The position numbers were made by a program, and so were the translations under genes. DNA of 64,000 bases from Mycobacterium sp. 852014-52450_SCH5900713 (GTDB lineage Bacteria; Actinomycetota; Actinomycetes; Mycobacteriales; Mycobacteriaceae): assembly GCF_001667075.1 (NCBI RefSeq), contig NZ_LZIL01000078.1, forward strand, positions 186,001 to 250,000, read 5' to 3'. Shown one piece after another: positions 40,968 through 49,029 of this stretch. The number at the start of each line of letters is the position of its first letter. Within the stretch, counting starts at the first letter, position 1. The notes beneath the pieces were generated by a model, which saw only the letters and a list, made by a program, of their open reading frames with translations, was not told the DNA's origin and did not search any database.

Positions 40968-41117
40968 ATGCCGAAGCTCGCGCTGCTGACCGCCCACGGC
41001 GGGCCCATCGAGCTGGCCGAATTTCCGTTGTCCACCCCGGCACCCGGGACGGCGGCGCTCAAGTTGCGGATGGCCGGCATCTGCGGGTCCGACAGGCACA
41101 TCTTCCATGACGACTGA
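40968..41117 (+). pseudogene. Zinc-type alcohol dehydrogenase stub
   Basis: ATG 40968 with GGGGAA upstream encodes 49 residues of an MDR/ADH start, ending in the first zinc motif MAGICGSDRHIF, then HDD and stop. The following 300 residues are missing and the TetR gene begins inside it (ATG 41107). Third stub of the operon. Confidence 0.7.
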
Positions 41118-41718
41118 AGCTTCCGCATTGACACAGGCGGCCGATACGCGCGAGCTCATCGTGGAATCCGCATACGCCTGCTTTCGCAAGCAGGGGCTGC
41201 AGAAGGCGACGATTGTCGACATCGCCCGGACGGCCGGCGTGTCCCGCAGCACCATCTACGAGTACTTCAGCGACAAGCGCGCCATCATCGAGGCGTGCGC
41301 AGAACACGCTTCCGAGTGGTTCTATCGCGAGATGTCCAGAGCCATGGATCGGGGCGGCTCGCTCGAAGAAAAGTTAAGCCAGGCGGCTGTTTTCGTGACC
41401 CAGGCCCGGCGGTCCATCGCCTCCGAGAAGTACTTCGACGAGGATGCCGTCAGCCTGTTGCTGACCAAGGACGCCGCCGTGCTGCTGCGCGAATGCGTCG
41501 ATTTCTTCGCGCCCTACCTGTTGGCCGCCCGCCTGACCGGCGAGGTGCGCAAGGATCTCGACATCGAGGCCGCCGCGGAATGGTTTGCGCGCATCCTCTT
41601 CTCGCTGTTCAGCACGCCGTCCTCGATCCGGGACATGGACGATCCCGAAGTGGCGGCCGAGTTTGTGCGCGCGCACGTGGTGCGCGGTTTCGCGGGCGAC
41701 CGCCCGCGGCGGCGTTGA
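41107..41718 (+). CDS. TetR-family transcriptional regulator
   Basis: A 203-residue TetR protein: HTH ATIVDIARTAGVSRSTIYEYF (cited in part) near residues 35-57, followed by an all-helical ligand domain. It starts within the 3' end of the alcohol-dehydrogenase stub, which removed any intergenic promoter, so it is now probably translated from the operon transcript. It is a likely regulator of the ChsH/Ltp2-like genes and the divergent aldehyde-dehydrogenase/CoA-transferase pair. Confidence 0.9.
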   Translation: MTTEASALTQAADTRELIVESAYACFRKQGLQKATIVDIARTAGVSRSTIYEYFSDKRAIIEACAEHASEWFYREMSRAMDRGGSLEEKLSQAAVFVTQARRSIASEKYFDEDAVSLLLTKDAAVLLRECVDFFAPYLLAARLTGEVRKDLDIEAAAEWFARILFSLFSTPSSIRDMDDPEVAAEFVRAHVVRGFAGDRPRRR

Positions 41719-41771
41719 GTGTGCGTCCAGGGTGGGGGTTGCCGGCGTGTCGCCGCCCGGCGTTCACACTC
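41717..41771. repeat. 55-bp intergenic repeat, copy 1
   Basis: The element begins GAGTGTGCG, contains the core GCCGGCGTGTCG (41741-41752) and ends TTCACACTC; its ends form an imperfect inverted repeat. A second copy of the same length with the core at the same offset lies at 42618-42672, on the other side of the beta-lactamase-fold gene. Confidence 0.55.
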
Positions 41772-41807
41772 GAAGCCGTGAGCGCACAGTCGATCGCTCT
41801 TGAAACA

Positions 41808-42554
41808 TCAACGGCGCTGTTCGGGCCACACGGTTTCGGCGACGTGAACCGGTCGGCCATGGCCGGGCAGCAGGTGTGCGACCGGTAGTTCTTCGAGACG
41901 CCTGCGGGTGGCGGCGGCGCTCGCCGGGTCGACGATCTCCGGTGTGTGCCAAACCTTGCCGCGAACGGTCAGCACGGCGTCGCCGGACAGCAGCGTTCGG
42001 GTCGTCGAATTCCACAGCGCGATGCTGTCGTCGGTGTGTCCGCCCGCGTTGATCACGGTCCAATCCGGCGCACCGGGCAGCGGCTGGCCGTCGGCAAGAC
42101 CGCCGCTAGGGGATGGCCCCGTCCAGCGCATACCGGCCGGCGTGCCGTATCCGGCCACCCGGGCGCCGCCGAGTAGCCCCGCCACACCGATGCGATCGAG
42201 CGGCTGGTCGATCAGGGTGGGCCAGATACGCGCGGCGCGGGCCGGGGTCGGCGTGCGCGGTTTCGCTCCGCCCAGATAGGTAAGTGTGCGGGCGGGCAAC
42301 CAGATTGGTGCGGGATAGCGGGACGTCAGTTCCGCCGCGCCGGCGACATGGTCGCTGTGTCCGTGAGTCGCCACCACGGCATGCACGGTGCCGCCGGTAC
42401 GACCCAGAACGGCCGCCAGATCGCTGGCGACCCGCGGCAGTCCGGCATCGACGACCACCGCGCCGTCGCCGCCGTGCAGGACGTAACAGTTGAAGACCCA
42501 GCGCGAGACCCGGGTGATACCGAGATCGGGCATCTCCTCGATGACCAGGCTCAT
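41808..42554 (-). CDS. Metallo-beta-lactamase-fold hydrolase
   Basis: A 248-residue MBL protein from ATG 42554: metal motif VVATHGHSDHVAGA (HxHxDH), VINAGGHTDDSIALW with the third His, LSGDAVLTV with the bridging Asp, and HLLPGHGRPVHV with the last His. Typical glyoxalase-II-like or lactonase-like subgroup; substrate unknown. Flanked on both sides by 55-bp repeats. Confidence 0.88.
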   Translation of the reverse strand: MSLVIEEMPDLGITRVSRWVFNCYVLHGGDGAVVVDAGLPRVASDLAAVLGRTGGTVHAVVATHGHSDHVAGAAELTSRYPAPIWLPARTLTYLGGAKPRTPTPARAARIWPTLIDQPLDRIGVAGLLGGARVAGYGTPAGMRWTGPSPSGGLADGQPLPGAPDWTVINAGGHTDDSIALWNSTTRTLLSGDAVLTVRGKVWHTPEIVDPASAAATRRRLEELPVAHLLPGHGRPVHVAETVWPEQRR

Positions 42555-42617
42555 GGCCGAAAGGCTACGCCTGCGCGCGGTGATTGACCGGCGCATCGCG
42601 TGTGCACTGCGGGCTTT

Positions 42618-42672
42618 GACTGTGCGGCTACGGCAGTGATCGCCGGCGTGTCGTCACCCTGGGCGCACACTC
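42618..42672. repeat. 55-bp intergenic repeat, copy 2
   Basis: It begins GACTGTGCG, with GCCGGCGTGTCG at 42642-42653, and ends GCACACTC. Same length and internal layout as 41717-41771; the last bases overlap the putA stop codon. Confidence 0.55.
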
Positions 42673-43633
42673 AGTGACCGCGCTGCGCCAGCGCCCGCAG
42701 GAAGAACGTCAGGTTGGCGGGCCGCTCGGCCAACCGACGCATGAAGTACCCGTACCACTGGGTGCCGAACGGCACGTAGACACGCACCTGATTGCCGGAC
42801 GCGGCCAGCCGCCGCTGTTCGACCTCGCGGATGCCGTACAGCATCTGATACTCGAAATCGGTTGCACCCCGGCCCACGTCGCGGGCCAGCGCGGGCACCG
42901 CCTCGATGATGGCCGGGTCGTGTGAGGCCACCATCGGGTAGCCCGGGCCGGCCATCAACACCCGCAGGCAGCGCAGGTAGGCATCGGTCACCCCGGCGGG
43001 GTCGCGGTAGGCCACCGCGGCCGGTTCGTCGTAGGCGCCCTTGCACAGCCGGATCCGCGCCCCGGCCGCCGCGAGTTCCTCGCAGTCGTCGAGCGTGCGC
43101 CGCAGGTAGGCCTGCAAAGCCACGCCCAGCCAAGGGAAATCGCACCGCAGGTCGCGCACGATCGCCAGCGTCGAGTCCGTCGTCGTGTGGTCTTCGGCGT
43201 CCACCGTTACCCACACGCCCGCCCGCTGCGCCGCTTGGCAAATCAAGAAGGCGTTTTTCCGGGCGATCTGCTCACCGTCGCGATCCAGCGACTGCCCGAG
43301 GGCCGACAACTTCAGCGACACCTCGAGGGGGCGGACCGCGGCGTTGTCGCCGAAGCGGGCCAGGTGCTCGATCAGGTCCAGGTAAACGCGCACCGCCGCA
43401 CCGGCGTCGTCGGCGCCGGTGACGTCTTCGCCCAGGTAGTCGACGCTGACATAGCGACCCGAAGAGCGGAGGGCCGCAACGCTGTCCAGCGCGCTGTCGA
43501 TCGTCTCGCCGGGCACGAAGCGGTGCACCACACGACGGGTGACCGGCATCCCTTCGGCGGCTCGGCGCAACCCCGGTCGCCGGCTCGCGGCCATGATCGC
43601 GGGCCGAATGGTGCTGGCGAACACGCCGCCCAT
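42671..43633 (-). CDS. putA: Proline dehydrogenase
   Basis: A 320-residue monofunctional PRODH, a TIM barrel with FAD (Rv1188 orthologue): VSLKLSALGQSLDRDGEQIA (cited in part), VTVDAEDHTTTDSTL, IRLCKGAYDEPAAVAYRD (cited in part), and VRVYVPFGTQWYGYFMRRLAER (cited in part), the substrate-binding Arg pair. It oxidises proline to P5C and passes electrons to the quinone pool. ATG 43633 overlaps the rocA stop (TGATG), consistent with channelled P5C. Confidence 0.95.
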   Translation of the reverse strand: MGGVFASTIRPAIMAASRRPGLRRAAEGMPVTRRVVHRFVPGETIDSALDSVAALRSSGRYVSVDYLGEDVTGADDAGAAVRVYLDLIEHLARFGDNAAVRPLEVSLKLSALGQSLDRDGEQIARKNAFLICQAAQRAGVWVTVDAEDHTTTDSTLAIVRDLRCDFPWLGVALQAYLRRTLDDCEELAAAGARIRLCKGAYDEPAAVAYRDPAGVTDAYLRCLRVLMAGPGYPMVASHDPAIIEAVPALARDVGRGATDFEYQMLYGIREVEQRRLAASGNQVRVYVPFGTQWYGYFMRRLAERPANLTFFLRALAQRGH

Positions 43634-45264
43634 CAGTCGGCCGCCATGTGCGGGTAGGTGTGGTGGGTCGCCGGGACGAACGTCTCCTTGATGGTGCGGG
43701 CCGACGTCCAGCGCAACAAGTTCAGCACCGACCCGGCCTTGTCGTTGGTGCCCGAGCCGCGCGATCCCCCGAACGGCTGACGTCCGACGACCGCGCCGGT
43801 CGGCTTGTCGTTGACGTAGAAATTCCCCGCGGCGAACCGCAGGCGCTCCTGGGCGGTGAGCACGGCGTCGCGGTCGTCGGCGATGACCGCGCCGGTCAAC
43901 GCGTACCGCGACCCGGTGTCGATCACGTCCAAGATCCGCTCGTAGTCGTCGTCGGGATACACGTGCACCGACAGCAGCGGACCGAAATACTCGGTGGCGA
44001 ACGCTTCGTCGGTCGGGTCATCGGAGAGCAACACCGTGGGGCGGACGAAATAGCCGACGCTGTCGTCGTATTCGCCGCCGACGGCGATGGTGACGTGGGC
44101 CGCGCTCTTCGCTCGCTCGAGGGCGTCGACGTTTTTGGTGAACGCGCGCCGGTCGATCAGCGCGCCGCCGTAGTTGGTCAGGTCGGTGACGTCGCCGTAG
44201 CGCAGTGCGGCGGTCTGGCCGAGGAAGTCGTCGCCGATGCGCCGCCACATCGAATGCGGGATGAACGCCCGCGACGCCGCCGAGCATTTCTGCCCCTGGT
44301 AGTCGAACGCCCCGCGAATGAGCGCGGTGCGCAGCACATCCGGCTGAGCCGAGGGGTGTGCCACCACGAAGTCTTTGCCACCGGTCTCGCCTACCAGGCG
44401 CGGATAGCTGTGGTAACGGCCGATATTGGCGCCCACCTGCTGCCAGAGGTGCTGGAAGGTGGCCGTCGACCCGGTGAAGTGGATGCCGGCCAGCCGCGGA
44501 TCGGCCAGGGCCACGTCCGAAACCGCGAAGCCGTCGCCGGTGACCAGGTTGATCACACCGGGCGGCAGCCCAGCGGCCTCGAGCAGCTGCATGGTCAGAT
44601 AGGCCGACAGCGTCTGGGTGATCGACGGCTTCCACACGACGGCGTTGCCCATCAGCGCGGGTGCGGTCGGCAGGTTGCCGGCGATCGAGGTGAAGTTGAA
44701 CGGCGTGATCGCATAGACGAATCCGTCCAACGGGCGGTAGTCGCTGCGATTCCACTCCCCCGGTCCGCTGATCGGCTGCTGCGCCAGGATCTGGCGCGCG
44801 AACGCCACATTGAACCGCCAGAAGTCGATCTGCTCGCAGGGCGAGTCGATCTCGGCCTGGTAGACGGACTTGGATTGGCCCAGCATCGTCGCGGCGGCGA
44901 TCTTCTCCCGCCACGGCCCGGCCAGCAGGTCGGCGGCGCGCAAGAATACGGCCGCGCGCTCGTCGAACGGCATCGCCGCCCAGGCCGTTTTCGCGGCCAT
45001 TGCCGCGTCGATCGCCGCCGCTGCATCGGCGTGGACGGCGTTCGTCAGGGTGCCCAGCTTGGCGACATGCCGGTGCGGCTGGACTACGTCGATCCGTTCC
45101 CCGTCGCCCATCCGGTGCGTACCGCCGATGACGTGCGGGAGGTCGATGGGGTGATCGGCCTGCGCGGCCAATTCGGCGCGCAGCCGGCCGCGTTCCGGGG
45201 AGTGCGGCGCATAGTCGTGGACCGGCTCGTTGGCCGGCAGCGGCACCTGGGTTATCGCGTCCAT
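43633..45264 (-). CDS. rocA: 1-pyrroline-5-carboxylate dehydrogenase
   Basis: A 543-residue P5C dehydrogenase (Rv1187 orthologue): AITPFNFTSIAGNLPTAPAL (cited in part), FTGSTATF, VGETGGKDFVVAH with the base Glu, and GQKCSAASRAFIP with the nucleophile Cys. It converts P5C semialdehyde to glutamate with NAD+. First gene of the rocA-putA operon, divergent from the proline regulator across 81 bp. Confidence 0.95.
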   Translation of the reverse strand: MDAITQVPLPANEPVHDYAPHSPERGRLRAELAAQADHPIDLPHVIGGTHRMGDGERIDVVQPHRHVAKLGTLTNAVHADAAAAIDAAMAAKTAWAAMPFDERAAVFLRAADLLAGPWREKIAAATMLGQSKSVYQAEIDSPCEQIDFWRFNVAFARQILAQQPISGPGEWNRSDYRPLDGFVYAITPFNFTSIAGNLPTAPALMGNAVVWKPSITQTLSAYLTMQLLEAAGLPPGVINLVTGDGFAVSDVALADPRLAGIHFTGSTATFQHLWQQVGANIGRYHSYPRLVGETGGKDFVVAHPSAQPDVLRTALIRGAFDYQGQKCSAASRAFIPHSMWRRIGDDFLGQTAALRYGDVTDLTNYGGALIDRRAFTKNVDALERAKSAAHVTIAVGGEYDDSVGYFVRPTVLLSDDPTDEAFATEYFGPLLSVHVYPDDDYERILDVIDTGSRYALTGAVIADDRDAVLTAQERLRFAAGNFYVNDKPTGAVVGRQPFGGSRGSGTNDKAGSVLNLLRWTSARTIKETFVPATHHTYPHMAAD

Positions 45265-45304
45265 GCTGCCAGGATCCTCGCCATGGGCGCCAGCGGAGTT
45301 AGCT

Positions 45305-45345
45305 GATCGGACAGGATAGTGGCCAGTTGGTAGTACGATCGGACA
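45305..45345. promoter_or_regulatory. GATCGGACA direct repeats in the rocA-pruC divergent promoter
   Basis: GATCGGACA occurs at 45305-45313 and again at 45337-45345, directly before the regulator's ATG, 32 bp (three helical turns) apart. The interval carries TAGTAC, a possible -10. Candidate binding sites for the PucR-type regulator itself. Confidence 0.55.
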
Positions 45346-46932
45346 ATGGCCGGTGTGGGGCTGGGCCAGCTCTTACTCGCGCTGGACGCGACCCTGGTCC
45401 GCCTGGTGGAAGCGCCGCGGGGCCTGGACCTTCCCGTCGGCTCGGCGGCGTTGATCGACAGTGACGACGTGCGCCTTGGGCTGGCGGCGGCCGCGAGCTC
45501 GGCCGACGTGTTCTTCCTGCTGGGCGTGGCCGACGACGAGGCGCTGCGGTGGATGGACAAGCAGGCCCGCGAGCGCGTTCCAGTGGCGATCTTCGCCAAG
45601 CAACCGTCCACCGCGTTGGTGAGCGCGGCGGTCGGCAACGGGTCGGCGATGGTCGCCGTCGAGCCGCGGGCCCGCTGGGAGCGGCTCTACCAGTTGGTCA
45701 ACCACGTGCTGGAGCATCACGGGGACCGCGCCGATGCGACGGAGGACTCGGGCACCGATCTGTTCGGTTTGGCGCAGTCGCTGGCCCACCGCATCCACGG
45801 CATGGTCAGCATCGAAAACGCCCAATCGCACGTGCTGGCCTATTCGGCCTCCAACGACGAAGCCGACGAGCTGCGCCGCCTTTCCATCCTCGGCCGGGCC
45901 GGGCCGCCCGAGCACCTCGAATGGATCGGCCAGTGGGGCATTTTCGACGCGCTGCGCGCGAGCGACGGAGTGGTGCGCGTCGCCGAGCGTCCCGAACTTG
46001 GCCTGCGCCCGCGGCTGGCGGTCGGGATCTATCAGGAGGCCGATGCTCGGCGGCCGCCTGCGTTCGCCGGCACCATTTGGGTGCAGCAGGGCACACGACC
46101 GCTGGCGGCCGACGCCGAGGAGATGTTGCGGGGCGCGGCCGTACTGGCCGGGCGCATCATGGCGCGACTTGCGGCCCGCCCCTCCACGCACGCGCGGCGG
46201 GTGCAACAGCTGCTGGGCCTGATCGAGGGGGAGCCCGACGTGGCCGCCGTCGCCCGCGAACTCGGCCTCGCCGCCGACGGGGACGCCGCCCTGATCGGCT
46301 GGGACGCCTCGGACACCGCGGGTGCGGCCCGCCCGGCGCGATTGGCCGACGTAATGGCGCTGAGTGCCAGCGCTTTTCGGCGGGACGCCCAGCTCGCCTC
46401 CCGTGGATCGCGAATCTATGTGCTGCTGCCCAAGACGCAGACCCGTTCGGTCACCTCGTGGGTCCGCGGCACGATCGCGGCGATGCGCAGCGAACTCGGG
46501 GTGCAGCTGCGGGCCGCCATCGCCGCCCCCGTCGCCGGTCTCGCCGGCATCGCCGCCGCCCGAGCCGAGGTGGACCGCGTGCTGGACAGCGCTGCGCGCC
46601 ATCCCATTTCGATTCCGCAGGTGACGTCGTTGGCCGAGGCGCGCACCACCGTCCTGCTCGACGAGATCCTCGCTTTGGTTGGACGCGAGGAGCGATCGGT
46701 CGATCCGCGGATCGTCTACCTGCGTGCCCGCGAGCCGGTGCTGGCCGAAACCCTGCGGGTGTATCTGGACAGCTTCGGCGACGTCGCCGCCGCCGCGCAG
46801 TCGCTACACGTTCACCCCAACACGGTTCGCTACCGCATTCGGCGTATCGAGAAGTTATTGACGACGTCGTTGGCCGATCCCGAGGTGCGGCTGCTGTTTT
46901 CGCTGAGTTTGCGACTCCCGGGTGGGCCCTAG
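45346..46932 (+). CDS. pruC: PucR-family proline-utilisation regulator (Rv1186c/PruC-like)
   Basis: A 528-residue PucR protein: N-terminal PucR sensor region, a GGDEF-like degenerate middle, and a C-terminal HTH_30 with LRVYLDSFGDVAAAAQSLHVHPNTVRYRIRRI (cited in part). In M. tuberculosis the orthologue Rv1186c activates the proline genes in response to proline (established). Position divergent from rocA is the same here. ATG 45346 directly follows the second GATCGGACA repeat. Confidence 0.92.
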   Translation: MAGVGLGQLLLALDATLVRLVEAPRGLDLPVGSAALIDSDDVRLGLAAAASSADVFFLLGVADDEALRWMDKQARERVPVAIFAKQPSTALVSAAVGNGSAMVAVEPRARWERLYQLVNHVLEHHGDRADATEDSGTDLFGLAQSLAHRIHGMVSIENAQSHVLAYSASNDEADELRRLSILGRAGPPEHLEWIGQWGIFDALRASDGVVRVAERPELGLRPRLAVGIYQEADARRPPAFAGTIWVQQGTRPLAADAEEMLRGAAVLAGRIMARLAARPSTHARRVQQLLGLIEGEPDVAAVARELGLAADGDAALIGWDASDTAGAARPARLADVMALSASAFRRDAQLASRGSRIYVLLPKTQTRSVTSWVRGTIAAMRSELGVQLRAAIAAPVAGLAGIAAARAEVDRVLDSAARHPISIPQVTSLAEARTTVLLDEILALVGREERSVDPRIVYLRAREPVLAETLRVYLDSFGDVAAAAQSLHVHPNTVRYRIRRIEKLLTTSLADPEVRLLFSLSLRLPGGP

Positions 46933-46955
46933 CGCAAGGCGGTAACCTAACGTCC

Positions 46956-48695
46956 ATGTCGAGCGCGTCCGTGGTGTCCCTGCTGCGTGAACGCGCGGGT
47001 CTGCAGCCCGACGACGTCGCCTTCCGGTACACCGACTACGAGCAGGATTGGGGCGGCGTCACCGAGACGTTGACGTGGGCGCAGCTCTACCGGCGGACCC
47101 TTAACGTCGCGCACGAGCTCAAGCGGCACGGCGCCGTCGGCGACCGGGCGGTGATCCTCGCTCCGCAGGGCCTGGCCTACGTCGTGGCGTTCCTGGGGGC
47201 GATGCAGGCCGGGCTGATCGCGGTGCCGCTGTCGGTGCCGGCGGCGGGCTCGCACGATGAACGGGTGAGCGCCGTCCTGGCCGACACCACGCCCACCGTC
47301 GTCCTCACCACGTCCGCGGCCGCCGAAGCCGTCACCCAGTACCTGCACCAAACGGACTCGGCCCCCGCCCCGGCCATCGTCGAGGTCGACACCCTGGATT
47401 TGGACGACGCCGGCGCGCCGAGCCTCCGGATCAGCGGCGCCCCCGAAACGGCGTACCTGCAGTACACGTCGGGCTCGACCCGGCTTCCGGCCGGGGTGAT
47501 GATCTCGCACCAGAACCTTCAGGTGAACTTCCAGCAGCTGATGCTCGACTTGTTCCCGGACTCGAATGGCATGGCGCCATCCGACACCACCATCGTGTCG
47601 TGGTTGCCCTTCTACCACGACATGGGCTTGATGCAAGGCGTTGTCATACCGATCCTGAGCGGTTACCGCTGCGAGCTCACCAGTCCAATCGCTTTCCTGC
47701 AGCGTCCCGCGAGGTGGATCCAAGCGCTGGCCAAACCCAGCCCCTGCTTCTCGGCGGGACCGAACTTCGCCTTGGAGCTGGCCCTCCGCAAGACAACCGA
47801 CGCCGACATGGCCGGACTCGATCTCAGCAACGTGCTGGGCATCGTCAGCGGTGCCGAACGCATCCACCCCGCCACCCTGGACCGGTTCTGCAATCGATTC
47901 GCCCCGTACAACTTTCGCGATCACATGATGCGCCCGTCCTACGGTCTGGCGGAAGCGACCGTCTATGTCGCCACCCGCAATGTGAGGGCCGCACCAGCAG
48001 TCGTGCACTTCGAACCCGGGAAGCTGTCCGAAGGCACCGCGCAACCGTGTGCGGCGGATGCCGGCTCGCCACTGCTCAGCTACGGCATGCCGAAATCGCC
48101 GACCATCCGGATCGTGGACCCCGACACCCGCAGGGAATGCCCAACGGGAACGGTCGGCGAGATCTGGGTCCACGGCGAGAACGTGGCCGGCGGCTACTGG
48201 CAGAAGCCGGAGGAGACCGAGCGCACCTTTGGCGGCATTCTGGCCGACCCGTCGCCCGGCACACCCGAAGGGCCATGGCTGCGCACCGGCGATCTCGGCT
48301 TCGTCTCCGAGGGCGAGCTGTTCATCGTGGGCCGGATGAAGGATCTGTTGATCGTCTACGGGCGCAACCACTATCCCGAGGACATCGAGTCGACGGTCCA
48401 GGGGATCACCGGGGGCCGGGTCGCGGCGATCTCCGTCCCGGTGGATGAGACCGAAAAGCTGGTGACCATCATCGAATTGAAGAAGCGCGGCGATTCCGAC
48501 GAGGAGGCGCTAGACCGGCTCGCCGCTGTCAAAAACGATGTCACCGCGGCGATTTCGAGCACGCACGGCCTCAATGTCGCCGACCTCGTCTTGGTGTCAC
48601 CGGGGTCGATCCCCACCACGACGAGCGGCAAGATCCGGCGGGCCGCCTGCGTCGAGCACTACCGCCGGCAGCAGTTCACCCGGCTGGACGCCTGA
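46956..48695 (+). CDS. fadD21: Fatty-acyl-AMP ligase, FadD21-like
   Basis: A 579-residue FAAL: AMP motif YLQYTSGSTRLPAGVMISH (cited in part), WLPFYHDMGLMQGVV, PSYGLAEATVYV, GEIWVHGENVAGGYW, and LRTGDLGFV. Length and position (next to the Rv1186c orthologue) match Rv1185c FadD21, which loads acyl-adenylate onto the polyketide synthase for polyacyltrehalose in M. tuberculosis. It starts 23 nt after pruC. It is convergent with the sat/cysC genes. Confidence 0.9.
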   Translation: MSSASVVSLLRERAGLQPDDVAFRYTDYEQDWGGVTETLTWAQLYRRTLNVAHELKRHGAVGDRAVILAPQGLAYVVAFLGAMQAGLIAVPLSVPAAGSHDERVSAVLADTTPTVVLTTSAAAEAVTQYLHQTDSAPAPAIVEVDTLDLDDAGAPSLRISGAPETAYLQYTSGSTRLPAGVMISHQNLQVNFQQLMLDLFPDSNGMAPSDTTIVSWLPFYHDMGLMQGVVIPILSGYRCELTSPIAFLQRPARWIQALAKPSPCFSAGPNFALELALRKTTDADMAGLDLSNVLGIVSGAERIHPATLDRFCNRFAPYNFRDHMMRPSYGLAEATVYVATRNVRAAPAVVHFEPGKLSEGTAQPCAADAGSPLLSYGMPKSPTIRIVDPDTRRECPTGTVGEIWVHGENVAGGYWQKPEETERTFGGILADPSPGTPEGPWLRTGDLGFVSEGELFIVGRMKDLLIVYGRNHYPEDIESTVQGITGGRVAAISVPVDETEKLVTIIELKKRGDSDEEALDRLAAVKNDVTAAISSTHGLNVADLVLVSPGSIPTTTSGKIRRAACVEHYRRQQFTRLDA

Positions 48696-48711
48696 ACGGC
48701 GTTAGTTTCGG

Positions 48712-49029
48712 CTAGGGTTGCGCTTCGGCAAGGAAGCGGTCCACCACGTCGGGCCCGGTGGAGTGCAGCGCGATGGACAATTCCAACAGCCTGTCCTTTA
48801 CCTTCTTGGGCAGCAACTCGATGGACTTGGTGGTGGCGGAGTCGTATTTGGCTCCCGGGAAGCGTTGCAGCACAATGTCCTTCTGCGCTTCGGTGGTGTA
48901 GATCTCCAGCAGCTTCATACCGGCGAAGGCATCCTTGGCCGAGCCGGCCATTCCGGCGTTCGCCAGCGCCTCGAGCCGTTCCTCGTTGATCCACACGTTG
49001 ACCTTGATGTGCTTCTCGGCACCGCTCAT
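48712..49029 (-). CDS. 105-aa protein coupled to ATP sulfurylase, unrecognised
   Basis: The protein MSGAEKHIKVNVWINEER... is Lys/Glu-rich and mixed alpha/beta in pattern, with no Cys and no membrane segment. It starts by ATGA overlap with the sat stop, so its dose is tied to Sat. I do not recognise the family. A regulatory or stabilising subunit of the ATP sulfurylase is the natural guess (inference). Confidence 0.7.
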   Translation of the reverse strand: MSGAEKHIKVNVWINEERLEALANAGMAGSAKDAFAGMKLLEIYTTEAQKDIVLQRFPGAKYDSATTKSIELLPKKVKDRLLELSIALHSTGPDVVDRFLAEAQP

